NCBI GenBank assembly: GCA_024640925.1
Contig: JAHEEB010000078.1
Location: forward strand, 1 to 10,117
Length of the DNA stretch: 10,117 bases
Direction: 5' to 3'
From: Bacteroidota bacterium
Lineage (GTDB): Bacteria > Bacteroidota > Bacteroidia > Bacteroidales > UBA10428
Shown: positions 1 through 6,762 of the stretch, one piece after another
How the letters are laid out: every line of letters begins with the position of its first letter
Numbering within the stretch: position 1 is the stretch's first letter
Notes under the pieces: generated by a model
Database searches by the model: none
The model's input: only the letters and a program-made list of their open reading frames with translations
What the model was told of the DNA's origin: nothing
Translations under genes and position numbers: made by a program

Positions 1-28
1 GGAGTTATCGAACTTATTTAAAAATTAG
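1..28 (+). other. Possible 3' end of an upstream gene (sigma factor?)
   Basis: The first 28 bases could hold the tail of a gene that lies mostly outside the window. One frame ends in ...ELSNLFKN followed by TAG at 26-28, four bases before the ATG at 33. Another frame ends in TAA at 19-21. The first tail looks like the charged and hydrophobic end of a region-4 helix of a sigma factor, and an anti-sigma-like gene follows directly, so a sigma gene is a natural guess. The piece is too short to prove this. Confidence 0.25.
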
Positions 29-32
29 AGAA

Positions 33-623
33 ATGGAAAACAATCAGAATCAGGAAAAAATATATGAGCTACTGGAGCAATTCAGTTTTGATGAACTCAC
101 GGTGAGTAATAAACAACTTATATTGTCGGTTATTTCTGAAGAAGAATACAGGCAAATGTATTCAACCTTAAATCATACAAAGGATTATTATCAGAATCAT
201 GGTGAAATTGCTACTAATCAGGCAGGTACTTTCCACAAAAAAGGAATAGCGTATTTTTTAAAATATCCCTTACAAATATATAAAGTAGCTGCTTCATTTT
301 TGGTCTTATCAACAATTGCTTTATTATGGCTCTCCAAGCCTTCAGAAAAAGACTTAAAGCTAACAAGTACAATTGATACAGTTTATATTAAAACCATTGA
401 TACAGTATTATTGACAAAATATGAAACAGTAGAAAAAGAAAATCATTCTTATACGTATGGTAACACAAATAAAACCATGACACATACCCCAGAAAATATA
501 ACAGATATAGATACCATATCGTCTATTAACCCAGAAGATATAGATGCTATCAACGAAATGACTGTTAAAACAAGCTTAAAATATGACTCGTCACTTATTC
601 ATTTTATTGTTTCGACAAATTAA
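33..623 (+). CDS. Single-pass membrane protein, anti-sigma-like layout
   Basis: This 196-residue protein has a charged N-terminal cytoplasmic part (about 1-75, helical, with FSFDELTVSNKQLILSVI at 17-34). One membrane segment follows at about 84-100 (VAASFLVLSTIALLWL), then a Thr/Asp-rich C-terminal part of about 95 residues that should lie in the periplasm. Small membrane proteins of this layout often follow ECF sigma genes in Bacteroidota, where they act as or resemble anti-sigma factors. The HxxxCxxC zinc motif of the classical family is absent, so that role is inferred from layout and position. The outer part begins with a short repeat (IDTVYIKT / IDTVLLTK, 114-129). The ATG at 33 is chosen because two other frames end just upstream; the gene's own frame stays open to the window edge, so an earlier start cannot be ruled out. 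It converges on the lipoprotein gene with a gap of 21 bases. Confidence 0.75.
   Translation: MENNQNQEKIYELLEQFSFDELTVSNKQLILSVISEEEYRQMYSTLNHTKDYYQNHGEIATNQAGTFHKKGIAYFLKYPLQIYKVAASFLVLSTIALLWLSKPSEKDLKLTSTIDTVYIKTIDTVLLTKYETVEKENHSYTYGNTNKTMTHTPENITDIDTISSINPEDIDAINEMTVKTSLKYDSSLIHFIVSTN
372..406 (+). repeat. Short direct repeat ATTGATACAGT, period 24
   Basis: ATTGATACAGT occurs at 372-382 and again at 396-406, exactly eight codons apart. It encodes two copies of an IDTV unit just outside the membrane segment of the 33-623 protein. It is most simply an in-frame duplication in a flexible linker. Confidence 0.7.
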
Positions 624-625
624 AT

Positions 626-640
626 TGAACTGTATGTTCA
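626..640. terminator. Weak stem-loop between convergent genes
   Basis: TGAAC, TGTAT loop, GTTCA gives a 5-bp stem with a 5-base loop in the 21-base gap between two convergent stop codons. T-rich sequence follows it on the plus strand (CTTCTTATTT) and also on the minus strand, so it could serve both directions. The stem is short and AT-rich, so it is at best a weak terminator. Confidence 0.25.
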
Positions 641-644
641 CTTC

Positions 645-1667
645 TTATTTACTGCTCAGTTCATTGTTTTCAAATTCCTTCATCATTCCAAGTATTGTAG
701 CTGTAATATTTTTCTGTCCTTTTTCACCAACAATATCATAACCTACAACTGTATCTTTTCTAAATAAAACCTTGCCGGTTTTCGGACAAATAACAAAAGA
801 TACAATCAGGGTATTATTATCGATAGAAAATGCTTCGGCGTTGTAATATGAAATGGAATAACCATATGTAGCGGTATTGTATCCCTCAACTGCTCCTGCA
901 GCCACAGTAGCAGCAATGTTTCCAACTATTCTTCCGGCAGTTGGCTTAACAGTTTTACAATATGTATAAACCAGGTATCTTGAGCTGTCAGAACCAACCT
1001 GAAAAAGTTTATCTATTGGCCAGTAAACGCCTTTTATCGAAGGATGTTCCGGGTAATAATTTAACAGATTGCCATTTAGATCGAGAAGAAAATCCCGATA
1101 CTTTTCCGAATAAAATTTCCACGAATCGGGTTCTTTAACAGAAACTAATCCTGGATATTCAGTGTTGCTTTGTGAATGGACTTCTCTTATGCCATTGTCC
1201 AAATTTTTTGTTACCTCTGAAGATTGTGTTTCGGTATATTCATATTTATCAAGACTTCCTACACCTTTGTGAAGGTAAACATCTACAAGTACTGGAAGCA
1301 TTATAAAACTTGCCCCCTTTAACTTTGCCGGATTAAAAGTTGTTGTATCAGCACCTTCAATGGGTTTTAGACTAAAGGTAAGCGACAAGGCTGAATCGCG
1401 GGTAATATAAACTGTATCGGGATAAAAGCCGCGTTTTGTGGCACTAAAGAAATAGGAATCGTTTTTACCTAAAAACATAACCTTTGTTTGCAGGGGAGCA
1501 ACTCCCACGATGTTTGATGACGTAAGAAAACTGTATTTTGTTCCCTGCATTATTAATGAACCGGAAGGTTCGCAATTTATACTGAATGTACGGGAAGAGC
1601 AACTGCTTAAGAGCATTGCCAAGCAGAATAACCCAGATGTACAGGCAAATAGAATTTTGTTTTTCAT
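645..1667 (-). CDS. Lipoprotein with PEGA-like domain
   Basis: This 340-residue protein starts with a lipoprotein signal peptide: basic MKNK, a hydrophobic core, and a lipobox LSSC with the lipidated Cys at 23. Ser follows the Cys, which fits the outer membrane. Residues about 27-104 resemble a PEGA domain, a small surface beta domain: a Pro-Ser-Gly turn, G-V-A-P-L at 55-59, and a K-R-G-F-Y turn followed by beta strands. The remaining 235 residues are not recognised. They include a Gly/Ala-rich stretch (about 245-262, GRIVGNIAATVAAGAVEGY) and a beta-rich piece with a TGKVLFRKD turn near 297-305. The gene is divergent from the sigma factor across a 147-base spacer, so it could be a target or partner of that system. 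No promoter of its own stands out in the spacer. The lipoprotein call is firm; the function is unknown. Confidence 0.85.
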   Translation of the reverse strand: MKNKILFACTSGLFCLAMLLSSCSSRTFSINCEPSGSLIMQGTKYSFLTSSNIVGVAPLQTKVMFLGKNDSYFFSATKRGFYPDTVYITRDSALSLTFSLKPIEGADTTTFNPAKLKGASFIMLPVLVDVYLHKGVGSLDKYEYTETQSSEVTKNLDNGIREVHSQSNTEYPGLVSVKEPDSWKFYSEKYRDFLLDLNGNLLNYYPEHPSIKGVYWPIDKLFQVGSDSSRYLVYTYCKTVKPTAGRIVGNIAATVAAGAVEGYNTATYGYSISYYNAEAFSIDNNTLIVSFVICPKTGKVLFRKDTVVGYDIVGEKGQKNITATILGMMKEFENNELSSK

Positions 1668-1741
1668 ATCTTAAAAGAATTAATGATTCGTTCGGGTTAA
1701 ATATTTGATTTTGGAAAGGAAATGTTGAGAAAATATCATAC

Positions 1742-1791
1742 GTTACAAAAAAAGGGTGTTGTTTTTATAATTATATTGCAACCTTTGTAAC
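1742..1791. promoter_or_regulatory. Inverted repeat GTTACAAA...TTTGTAAC (candidate operator)
   Basis: GTTACAAA at 1742-1749 and TTTGTAAC at 1784-1791 are perfect 8-base inverted copies, 34 bases apart, in the spacer between the lipoprotein and sigma genes. The right copy overlaps the predicted -7 element of the sigma gene. A second pair, GTTG at 1758-1761 and CAAC at 1779-1782, lies inside the first. The repeat sits mostly upstream of the inferred transcription start, so a protein-binding site is likelier than an RNA hairpin. Chance cannot be excluded in such AT-rich DNA. Confidence 0.4.
1759..1787 (+). promoter_or_regulatory. Candidate Bacteroidota-type promoter for the sigma gene
   Basis: TTG at 1759-1761 serves as the -33 element. 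AACCTTTG at 1780-1787 matches TAnnTTTG at five of the six fixed positions. The spacing of 18 bases lies within the known range for this phylum. Transcription would start near 1793-1795, leaving a leader of about 20 bases before the ATG at 1815. Confidence 0.5.
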
Positions 1792-1814
1792 ATTCCTTAG
1801 TTTCATTACATTTC

Positions 1815-2645
1815 ATGATAAATCAATCAGGAGATTTTGGCGCATTTGTATCCTTATTAAAGCAAGGAGATGTGAATGCATGCAATGCTCTTCTCGAACA
1901 TATATCGATAATCATGAATCAATGGTGCCAGAAAAACAAACTCGAGTTAAGCTGGACAACCCTCTCTGTCAAGGATGAGTCAGAAAAAGCTATAGCCCAT
2001 TGGGTTTATAATGAATTTATGGCTACTCTGCACCAAAATCATACTGCCTGTAATTCATATTCCGAATACAAAAAGAAAGTCATTGAGATTGCAGGAAGAA
2101 TGATAGCCGAAGGTTTTAAAAAATTCAACGATCTGCTTATCTCAGGAAATAATGATGCCTGGAAGTCGATAAACGATAAATTGAAAATTTATTTTGCTAA
2201 ATGGTTTTATAACAGACAATTATACCTCGAGGGCGAACCAGAGGATTTATTTAGTTCAGCTATCGCTGTTTTATTCGAGAAAGTATCATCTAAAGAATTG
2301 CAATTCACCGATTCGTGCGGACTAAAATCATATTTCTTTCGCATTTTGGAAAACAAGGCTATGGAGACAAACAGAAAGCAAGCTGCTTTCTTTAAATTTC
2401 AGAACGAGCTACCCGATGAGTCATATGTTTCCAGCATGCAAGATGATAAAGATGAATTATTTCTTACAATTCAGAATAGAATTCGGGAGCTTTCGGAAAT
2501 AGAACAGCATATACTTATCCACTATTTTTGGAATGAAAAAAAGCTGAATGAAATAGCAGAGGAACTAAGAATCAGCTTTGAAAACTGCAGAGTTATTAAG
2601 CACAGGGCAATACAAAAGATTGCCAAATCAATAACAGTCCGATAA
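1815..2645 (+). CDS. ECF-like RNA polymerase sigma factor with extra N-terminal domain
   Basis: The C-terminal 170 residues have the ECF sigma layout. A region-2 domain lies at about 104-188 (helix with DLFSSAIAVLFEKV at 144-157, then LKSYFFRILENKAMETNRK at 170-188, the counterpart of the usual W-L-x-x-I-A-x-N-x-x-x-D-x-x-R stretch). A linker follows, then region 4 at about 214-272. Region 4 includes LSEIEQHILIHYFW and the helix-turn-helix LNEIAEELRISFENCRVIKHRAIQKI (244-269, given here as two adjoining parts: LNEIAEELRIS and FENCRVIKHRAIQKI). At 276 residues it is well over the roughly 160-200 usual for ECF factors, because about 100 residues precede region 2. That extra part itself follows the region-2 pattern (FVSLLKQGDVNACNALLEHI at 11-30, then acidic and hydrophobic helices), so it looks like a degenerate duplicate. 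The anti-sigma gene starts 20 bases after its stop, as in a sigma/anti-sigma operon. The sigma-70 family call is firm; target genes are unknown. Confidence 0.85.
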   Translation: MINQSGDFGAFVSLLKQGDVNACNALLEHISIIMNQWCQKNKLELSWTTLSVKDESEKAIAHWVYNEFMATLHQNHTACNSYSEYKKKVIEIAGRMIAEGFKKFNDLLISGNNDAWKSINDKLKIYFAKWFYNRQLYLEGEPEDLFSSAIAVLFEKVSSKELQFTDSCGLKSYFFRILENKAMETNRKQAAFFKFQNELPDESYVSSMQDDKDELFLTIQNRIRELSEIEQHILIHYFWNEKKLNEIAEELRISFENCRVIKHRAIQKIAKSITVR

Positions 2646-2665
2646 AAAGAAAATGATCAACTTGT

Positions 2666-3427
2666 ATGGATTTTAATGACCATAAGTTAATAGAAGAAAG
2701 GGAGATTATTGAAAAATATATCCTTGGTGAACTTCCTCCGGAAATGGAAGAGGCATTTGAAGAACATTTGCTTTATTGTAAAGAATGCAGGGACAATTAC
2801 AATAATATGCGGGATATTATTTCGGGAGCTCAGAAAGCCTTGGAGAAGAATGTGTTTGAGGGAAAAAGGAAAGCCGAGAGGCAAAGTCGCCATATCTCAA
2901 TTAATCTTTTGAAACTAGCTGCAGGATTTGTTATTGTTATCGGGCTGGCTTTTTCCATTTATTACATGGTTAAAACAAAAGGACCTGAACCAGTTAATCT
3001 GAGCTGTGCCGATACTCTTACAAAGTCTGCAACTTCCTTCGATACACTAACTAAAAATACCGACAGCACGATTGAGAATAAAGAATCGACCAAAACAATC
3101 CCTGCTCAGTTATATGCCGATGCTTACAAGCCGCTTTCCTATCTTGAGGGTGCTATTGATAACCAACTAAGAAGCGAATCTTTAAAAATTATTTCGCCTA
3201 AACCAAGTGCTGAATTTCACGAACCCTATGTTATCCTGTTTGATTGGGAACCTGTCCGGAATGAATCGTTGTCACTCGTAATCAAGGATAATAAAGGGGA
3301 AACCATTTTCGAATCAGAAATTTCTGCTCCCTTTACATATATGAGGTCATTGCATCAGGGACTTTATTACTGGCAGCTGAATACCAAGGATGAAACCTTA
3401 TATGCAGGCAAGTTTTTTCTACGATAA
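2666..3427 (+). CDS. Membrane anti-sigma factor with zinc-finger (ZAS) motif
   Basis: This 253-residue protein opens with an anti-sigma zinc domain: IIEKYILGELPPEMEEAFEE, then H34-L-L-Y-C38-K-E-C41. This is the HxxxCxxC pattern of the ZAS/zf-HC2 family, which holds a sigma factor on the membrane. H6 could be the fourth zinc ligand, as an N-terminal His or Cys is in known members, but the spacing is slightly longer. One membrane segment lies at about 82-101. A Ser/Thr-rich linker (about 108-145, with DTLTK twice) leads to a C-terminal beta-rich domain at about 172-253. That domain has an immunoglobulin or fibronectin-III-like strand pattern (ISPKPSAEF, ILFDWEPV, LSLVIKDNKGE, GLYYWQL, GKFFLR). 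The N-in topology puts the last domain in the periplasm, where it may sense or be cleaved. The gene is 20 bases behind the sigma gene, so the two are surely co-transcribed. Only four bases separate its stop from that of the convergent CHAT gene. Confidence 0.88.
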   Translation: MDFNDHKLIEEREIIEKYILGELPPEMEEAFEEHLLYCKECRDNYNNMRDIISGAQKALEKNVFEGKRKAERQSRHISINLLKLAAGFVIVIGLAFSIYYMVKTKGPEPVNLSCADTLTKSATSFDTLTKNTDSTIENKESTKTIPAQLYADAYKPLSYLEGAIDNQLRSESLKIISPKPSAEFHEPYVILFDWEPVRNESLSLVIKDNKGETIFESEISAPFTYMRSLHQGLYYWQLNTKDETLYAGKFFLR

Positions 3428-3431
3428 AGAA

Positions 3432-6400
3432 TTATTTGTTCGTTCCAATCAATACAAAACCACCCCAGAATTTTGGAAAGGCATACATTTCGTTATTCAT
3501 CAGCTGAATTTTAGCTTTCTGCAAAGCCTCAGAATAAGATTCTCCCGTCAGAAACCGGGAATAAAACTTCACCATAAGTTCCATGGTGCTGTAATCGCCA
3601 ACTTTCCATAGAGAGAGAACAACATTTGGCACACCTGTTGCCAGAAAACCACGGGTTAAAGACATAACCCCTTCTCCATTGTATAACTTACCAGTTCCGG
3701 TTTCGCATGCACTCAGAACCAATAAATCAGCATTTATATTGAGATTGTTAATTTCGCCGGAATATAGAATTCCATTTGTTTCATATGTATTAAACCCTTG
3801 AGTGATTAATGTATCCCGAAAATTATCCTGAGGTTGAGCAAAAACCAAACCAGACAAATTCGGCTCAGATTCATTGAGTAAACCATGTGTTGCTATATGA
3901 ACATATTTGTAATTCCCGGTCATCTTTCTGAAATTTTCTTCATTTGCAAAAGAAGAGAAATAGGCCTTTGCCGGATATTTTTTATCAGCAAAGAGCGATT
4001 CAATATCCTTGACTTCTTTTTCTGTATATTTAAGCTCATTCAGTTTCTTCCCATCAGCCGAAACCATTCGAAGCGTTTCGTTAACAGTGAGTGAATCCGC
4101 ATCATTATAAGCCAGCACATATCCCTGAGTACTATCGTTACTGAAGATTGGGGCAAATCCTATAAAACTATTTTTAAGTTGCTTTTGCTCTGATGATTTT
4201 ATTAACGAATTATAAAACATTGCTGCGCTATAATGATACCTTATATCATGATTCTTAATAAGATAATCAGCTTTGCTGAAATTTTCACCAGCTGGTTTTT
4301 CGGGGCATAATGTTTCGAAAGGCAGGTAAAAAAGTATTTTATCGGGGATAATAATCAAATGAGGTTTAGTCCCTAAAACAGCACCGAATGGAAAGATTAA
4401 TTTCGTGTAGAGCAAAGAACTCAATGTATAATACTTGTCGGCGTCAAACTGTTTAATGCTCTTCAGATAAGTATCCACCGATTTGTTAAATAATGTATCC
4501 GTAGAAATTTTTTCAATGGTTATATTCTGCTTACCAATAGCTAAAATATAAACTGAACTATCCGAAAGAAAATAATCTATCAGGAGAGTTTCCTCGTCAA
4601 GGGCTTTTCTGAGATTAACAAGATTGCTGTATTCAGAGCCATATTTTAGTTCCTTGTATCTTGGATAATCCCTTTCCAGTTTTTGAACGAAAAGGTTATA
4701 CTCATTCTGCAATTCAATCAGTTTCCCTTTATTATCACTTAGCCCTTTTGGAATATTCTGGTCCGATTTTGTTTCTTCTGATTCCTGTTTTGAAATAGCC
4801 AGCCGGCAGTTATTGATGGCAACGCTTAACAATCTGTCTTGCATTCTCAGACTGTCAGGAATGCCTGCCATTATAGCTGCCTGGCTACCGGCTAAACCTT
4901 CCTGAAGAATTCCTGATTTACTCTTCTCAACAAGATAGAAAAGATTCTCAATATTTTCATCAGATTTATCTTTTTCATAAAGTTTGTATGCTATGTCCAC
5001 TGCTCTCTGAAAGAGATCAGAAATATTATCAGACAAGAATAGTTTTGACTCCTCATTCAGGTAAGTTTTTTTTAATTGTTCCATTACTTTTATGGCATCA
5101 ACATGCATATTATATGAATCACGAAGCAAGCTGATATCATTAGGAATTTCAAGATATTTCAAATAAACAATCTTTGCTTTTAGACAAAGTGAGTTAAGAT
5201 ATATCGTTTCAGAAAAGAACGATTCAGAATTCAGAGGGAGTTTGTTTGGATCATCACCAGAAAATTTATAGTTAGCCAAAAGAGATTTATCTATATCGGC
5301 AAAAGCAGAATCATATTCTTTTAATTCAATATACGTTTTGGCCCTGTGATTATATAAATCGGCCAGTCGTGGATGTTTTTTTGTATGGTAACTTTGCTGA
5401 ATAATTAATATTGCTTCGCGGTATGTTTGCAACGATTTCTCATAGTCTTTCAGATGAAAATAAGAATCGGCCATGTAGTCGAGAACTCTTGCAACTTCGG
5501 AATGGACCTTGCCATAAACGGCAACACTTATGTTAAATGCTTTATTTTGATATGACAGAGCATCTTCATATTTATTCATATTCATATCGAGGCTTGCCAG
5601 ATTGAGATAAGAAATTGCTATGTCAGGATGATCTGCCGGTAATACTTTTAATTTAATGGCATTTGCTTTCTGCTCATATTCCAACGCCTTATTATAATCA
5701 TGGGCGAATTCATAATATGTTCCCATGTTGGAATAACAAAGAGCCGTTTTGTCATTATCTTCGCCCAGATACTTTAGTCTGAGTTTTAATGACTTGCTTT
5801 CGTAAAGTATTGCCTGGTAATAATCTCCTTTAGTTATTGATGCAACTGCCAGATTGGTATAATTATCAGAAAGTTCTACAATATCTTCTCCATAAAGGTT
5901 TATCCAAATTGACACTGCTTTCTGATACATATAAATTGCCGAATCTTCCAGTCCTATTTCAGAATATGTTATTCCCAAATTATTATAATTTGTGGCCATA
6001 GTCTGATGATTCTCCCCAAAGAGCCTCCTGTCAATATCCAGAGCCCGGTAATAACTATCAATTGAAAGATTGTATTTCCCGATTTCGTGATATTGAATTC
6101 CCAGATTCCCATAAATAAGCCCTGTTTTTACATGGTAGTATTCATAAAACACCGGTGCAATCTCTAGGGCCTTATTCAATGAAGATATTCCCTCATTGCA
6201 TTTTGCCATGTCTTTAAATGCAAATGCCCTTATCACGCATGCATCAACCATCCATTTACTTGTATCACCAAAGAGTTCCTTTGCCCGCATGTAAAACTCA
6301 TCGGCAGTTTTCGACAAGCTGTCAAGCGAACTGGGATTATTAAGATTATTAATCGCAAGCATTTTGTAGCAGCCAATTTCCTGATCAGGCAAACCTGCAC

Positions 6401-6629
6401 GCCTGAATATTCCGGCCGATAACCTGTAATAATGTGATGCACTATCAGTCTTTCCTTCTCCAAATAATGAGTCGGCAATTATTCCATAACTTTCGGCCAA
6501 GGTCGAATCGTTCGGGGATGATACCGACTGACCCAAAATGTTTAAAGGGTAAGTAAATCGAATACTTAAGATTATCAGGAAAATAAGGGAATGTCTTTTA
6601 ACATTCAGAATGGATGTGGAAGTTTTCAT
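3432..6629 (-). CDS. Exported TPR-CHAT protein (caspase-like protease)
   Basis: This 1065-residue protein has three parts. An N-terminal signal sequence (basic residues at 11-13, hydrophobic core about 14-33, possible cleavage near the LGQ at 32-34) predicts export or an N-terminal anchor. Residues about 130-450 hold roughly eight tetratricopeptide repeats; six of them, at about 169-421, keep the 42-residue spacing and Y-G-E/D-x-H-P-like links of kinesin-light-chain-type TPRs. After a charged helical linker (about 505-665) comes a CHAT domain at about 735-1065, with LIIIPDKILFYLPFETL at 758-774. The His/Cys pair of this caspase- and separase-related family is present: H915 in HIATHG and C975 in LSACETGTG, so activity is plausible. 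TPRs usually bind partner proteins. The substrate is unknown. The gene converges on the sigma/anti-sigma pair with a four-base gap, which suggests a shared role. TPR, CHAT and catalytic residues are certain; protease activity and location are inferred. Confidence 0.92.
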   Translation of the reverse strand: MKTSTSILNVKRHSLIFLIILSIRFTYPLNILGQSVSSPNDSTLAESYGIIADSLFGEGKTDSASHYYRLSAGIFRRAGLPDQEIGCYKMLAINNLNNPSSLDSLSKTADEFYMRAKELFGDTSKWMVDACVIRAFAFKDMAKCNEGISSLNKALEIAPVFYEYYHVKTGLIYGNLGIQYHEIGKYNLSIDSYYRALDIDRRLFGENHQTMATNYNNLGITYSEIGLEDSAIYMYQKAVSIWINLYGEDIVELSDNYTNLAVASITKGDYYQAILYESKSLKLRLKYLGEDNDKTALCYSNMGTYYEFAHDYNKALEYEQKANAIKLKVLPADHPDIAISYLNLASLDMNMNKYEDALSYQNKAFNISVAVYGKVHSEVARVLDYMADSYFHLKDYEKSLQTYREAILIIQQSYHTKKHPRLADLYNHRAKTYIELKEYDSAFADIDKSLLANYKFSGDDPNKLPLNSESFFSETIYLNSLCLKAKIVYLKYLEIPNDISLLRDSYNMHVDAIKVMEQLKKTYLNEESKLFLSDNISDLFQRAVDIAYKLYEKDKSDENIENLFYLVEKSKSGILQEGLAGSQAAIMAGIPDSLRMQDRLLSVAINNCRLAISKQESEETKSDQNIPKGLSDNKGKLIELQNEYNLFVQKLERDYPRYKELKYGSEYSNLVNLRKALDEETLLIDYFLSDSSVYILAIGKQNITIEKISTDTLFNKSVDTYLKSIKQFDADKYYTLSSLLYTKLIFPFGAVLGTKPHLIIIPDKILFYLPFETLCPEKPAGENFSKADYLIKNHDIRYHYSAAMFYNSLIKSSEQKQLKNSFIGFAPIFSNDSTQGYVLAYNDADSLTVNETLRMVSADGKKLNELKYTEKEVKDIESLFADKKYPAKAYFSSFANEENFRKMTGNYKYVHIATHGLLNESEPNLSGLVFAQPQDNFRDTLITQGFNTYETNGILYSGEINNLNINADLLVLSACETGTGKLYNGEGVMSLTRGFLATGVPNVVLSLWKVGDYSTMELMVKFYSRFLTGESYSEALQKAKIQLMNNEMYAFPKFWGGFVLIGTNK

Positions 6630-6672
6630 AGGTAAAAAAGAGAAGTTCGATAATATGCTATAATAGAGTTGT

Positions 6673-6684
6673 TTGTCCGAACAA
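6673..6684. promoter_or_regulatory. Near-palindrome TTGTCCGAACAA upstream of the CHAT gene
   Basis: TTGTCCGAACAA is symmetric at ten of twelve bases. It overlaps the downstream end of the candidate -7 element of the CHAT gene, so it sits where a repressor could act. A 7-base inverted pair, GCTATAA at 6657-6663 and TTATAGC at 6714-6720, brackets the whole area. Such short symmetry may be chance. Confidence 0.25.
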
Positions 6685-6710
6685 GATAAACATTATTTTG
6701 CATAATACAA
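6682..6710 (-). promoter_or_regulatory. Candidate promoter of the CHAT gene
   Basis: Read on the minus strand, TTG (plus 6708-6710) is followed after 19 bases by TATCTTG (plus 6682-6688). This approximates the Bacteroidota TTG / TAnnTTTG pattern, but one T is missing from the -7 box. Transcription would start near 6675, about 45 bases before the ATG at 6629. The gene's distance from the MFS gene upstream (133 bases) also favours its own promoter. Confidence 0.33.
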
Positions 6711-6762
6711 TCGTTATAGCAAAATCAGCCCATATGCTTATCAGAAAAGCAGCTTCAGCTTG

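Noticed and set aside
1746..1781. Mirror-image promoter for the lipoprotein gene on the minus strand (TTTTTTTG box)
   Set aside because: The nearest upstream TTG is about 25 bases away, outside the usual spacing, and the box falls in a simple A/T run.
2687..2912. Overlapping short frames on both strands within the anti-sigma gene
   Set aside because: The real frame carries the HxxxCxxC motif and membrane segment; the others show no protein-like pattern.
3390..3611. Plus-strand frame of 73 codons spanning the anti-sigma and CHAT gene ends
   Set aside because: It begins inside the anti-sigma gene and runs antisense over the conserved CHAT C-terminus, with no start signal of its own.
3432..6629. 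Link of the TPR-CHAT protein to a type III-E CRISPR system
   Set aside because: There is no CRISPR array, no gRAMP/Cas7-11 or other cas gene in the window, and the protein has an export signal.
6735..6751. TGCTT / AAGCA stem-loop just past the MFS stop as a terminator
   Set aside because: A 5-bp AT-rich stem with a 7-base loop and no clear T-run following it on the minus strand; too weak to call.
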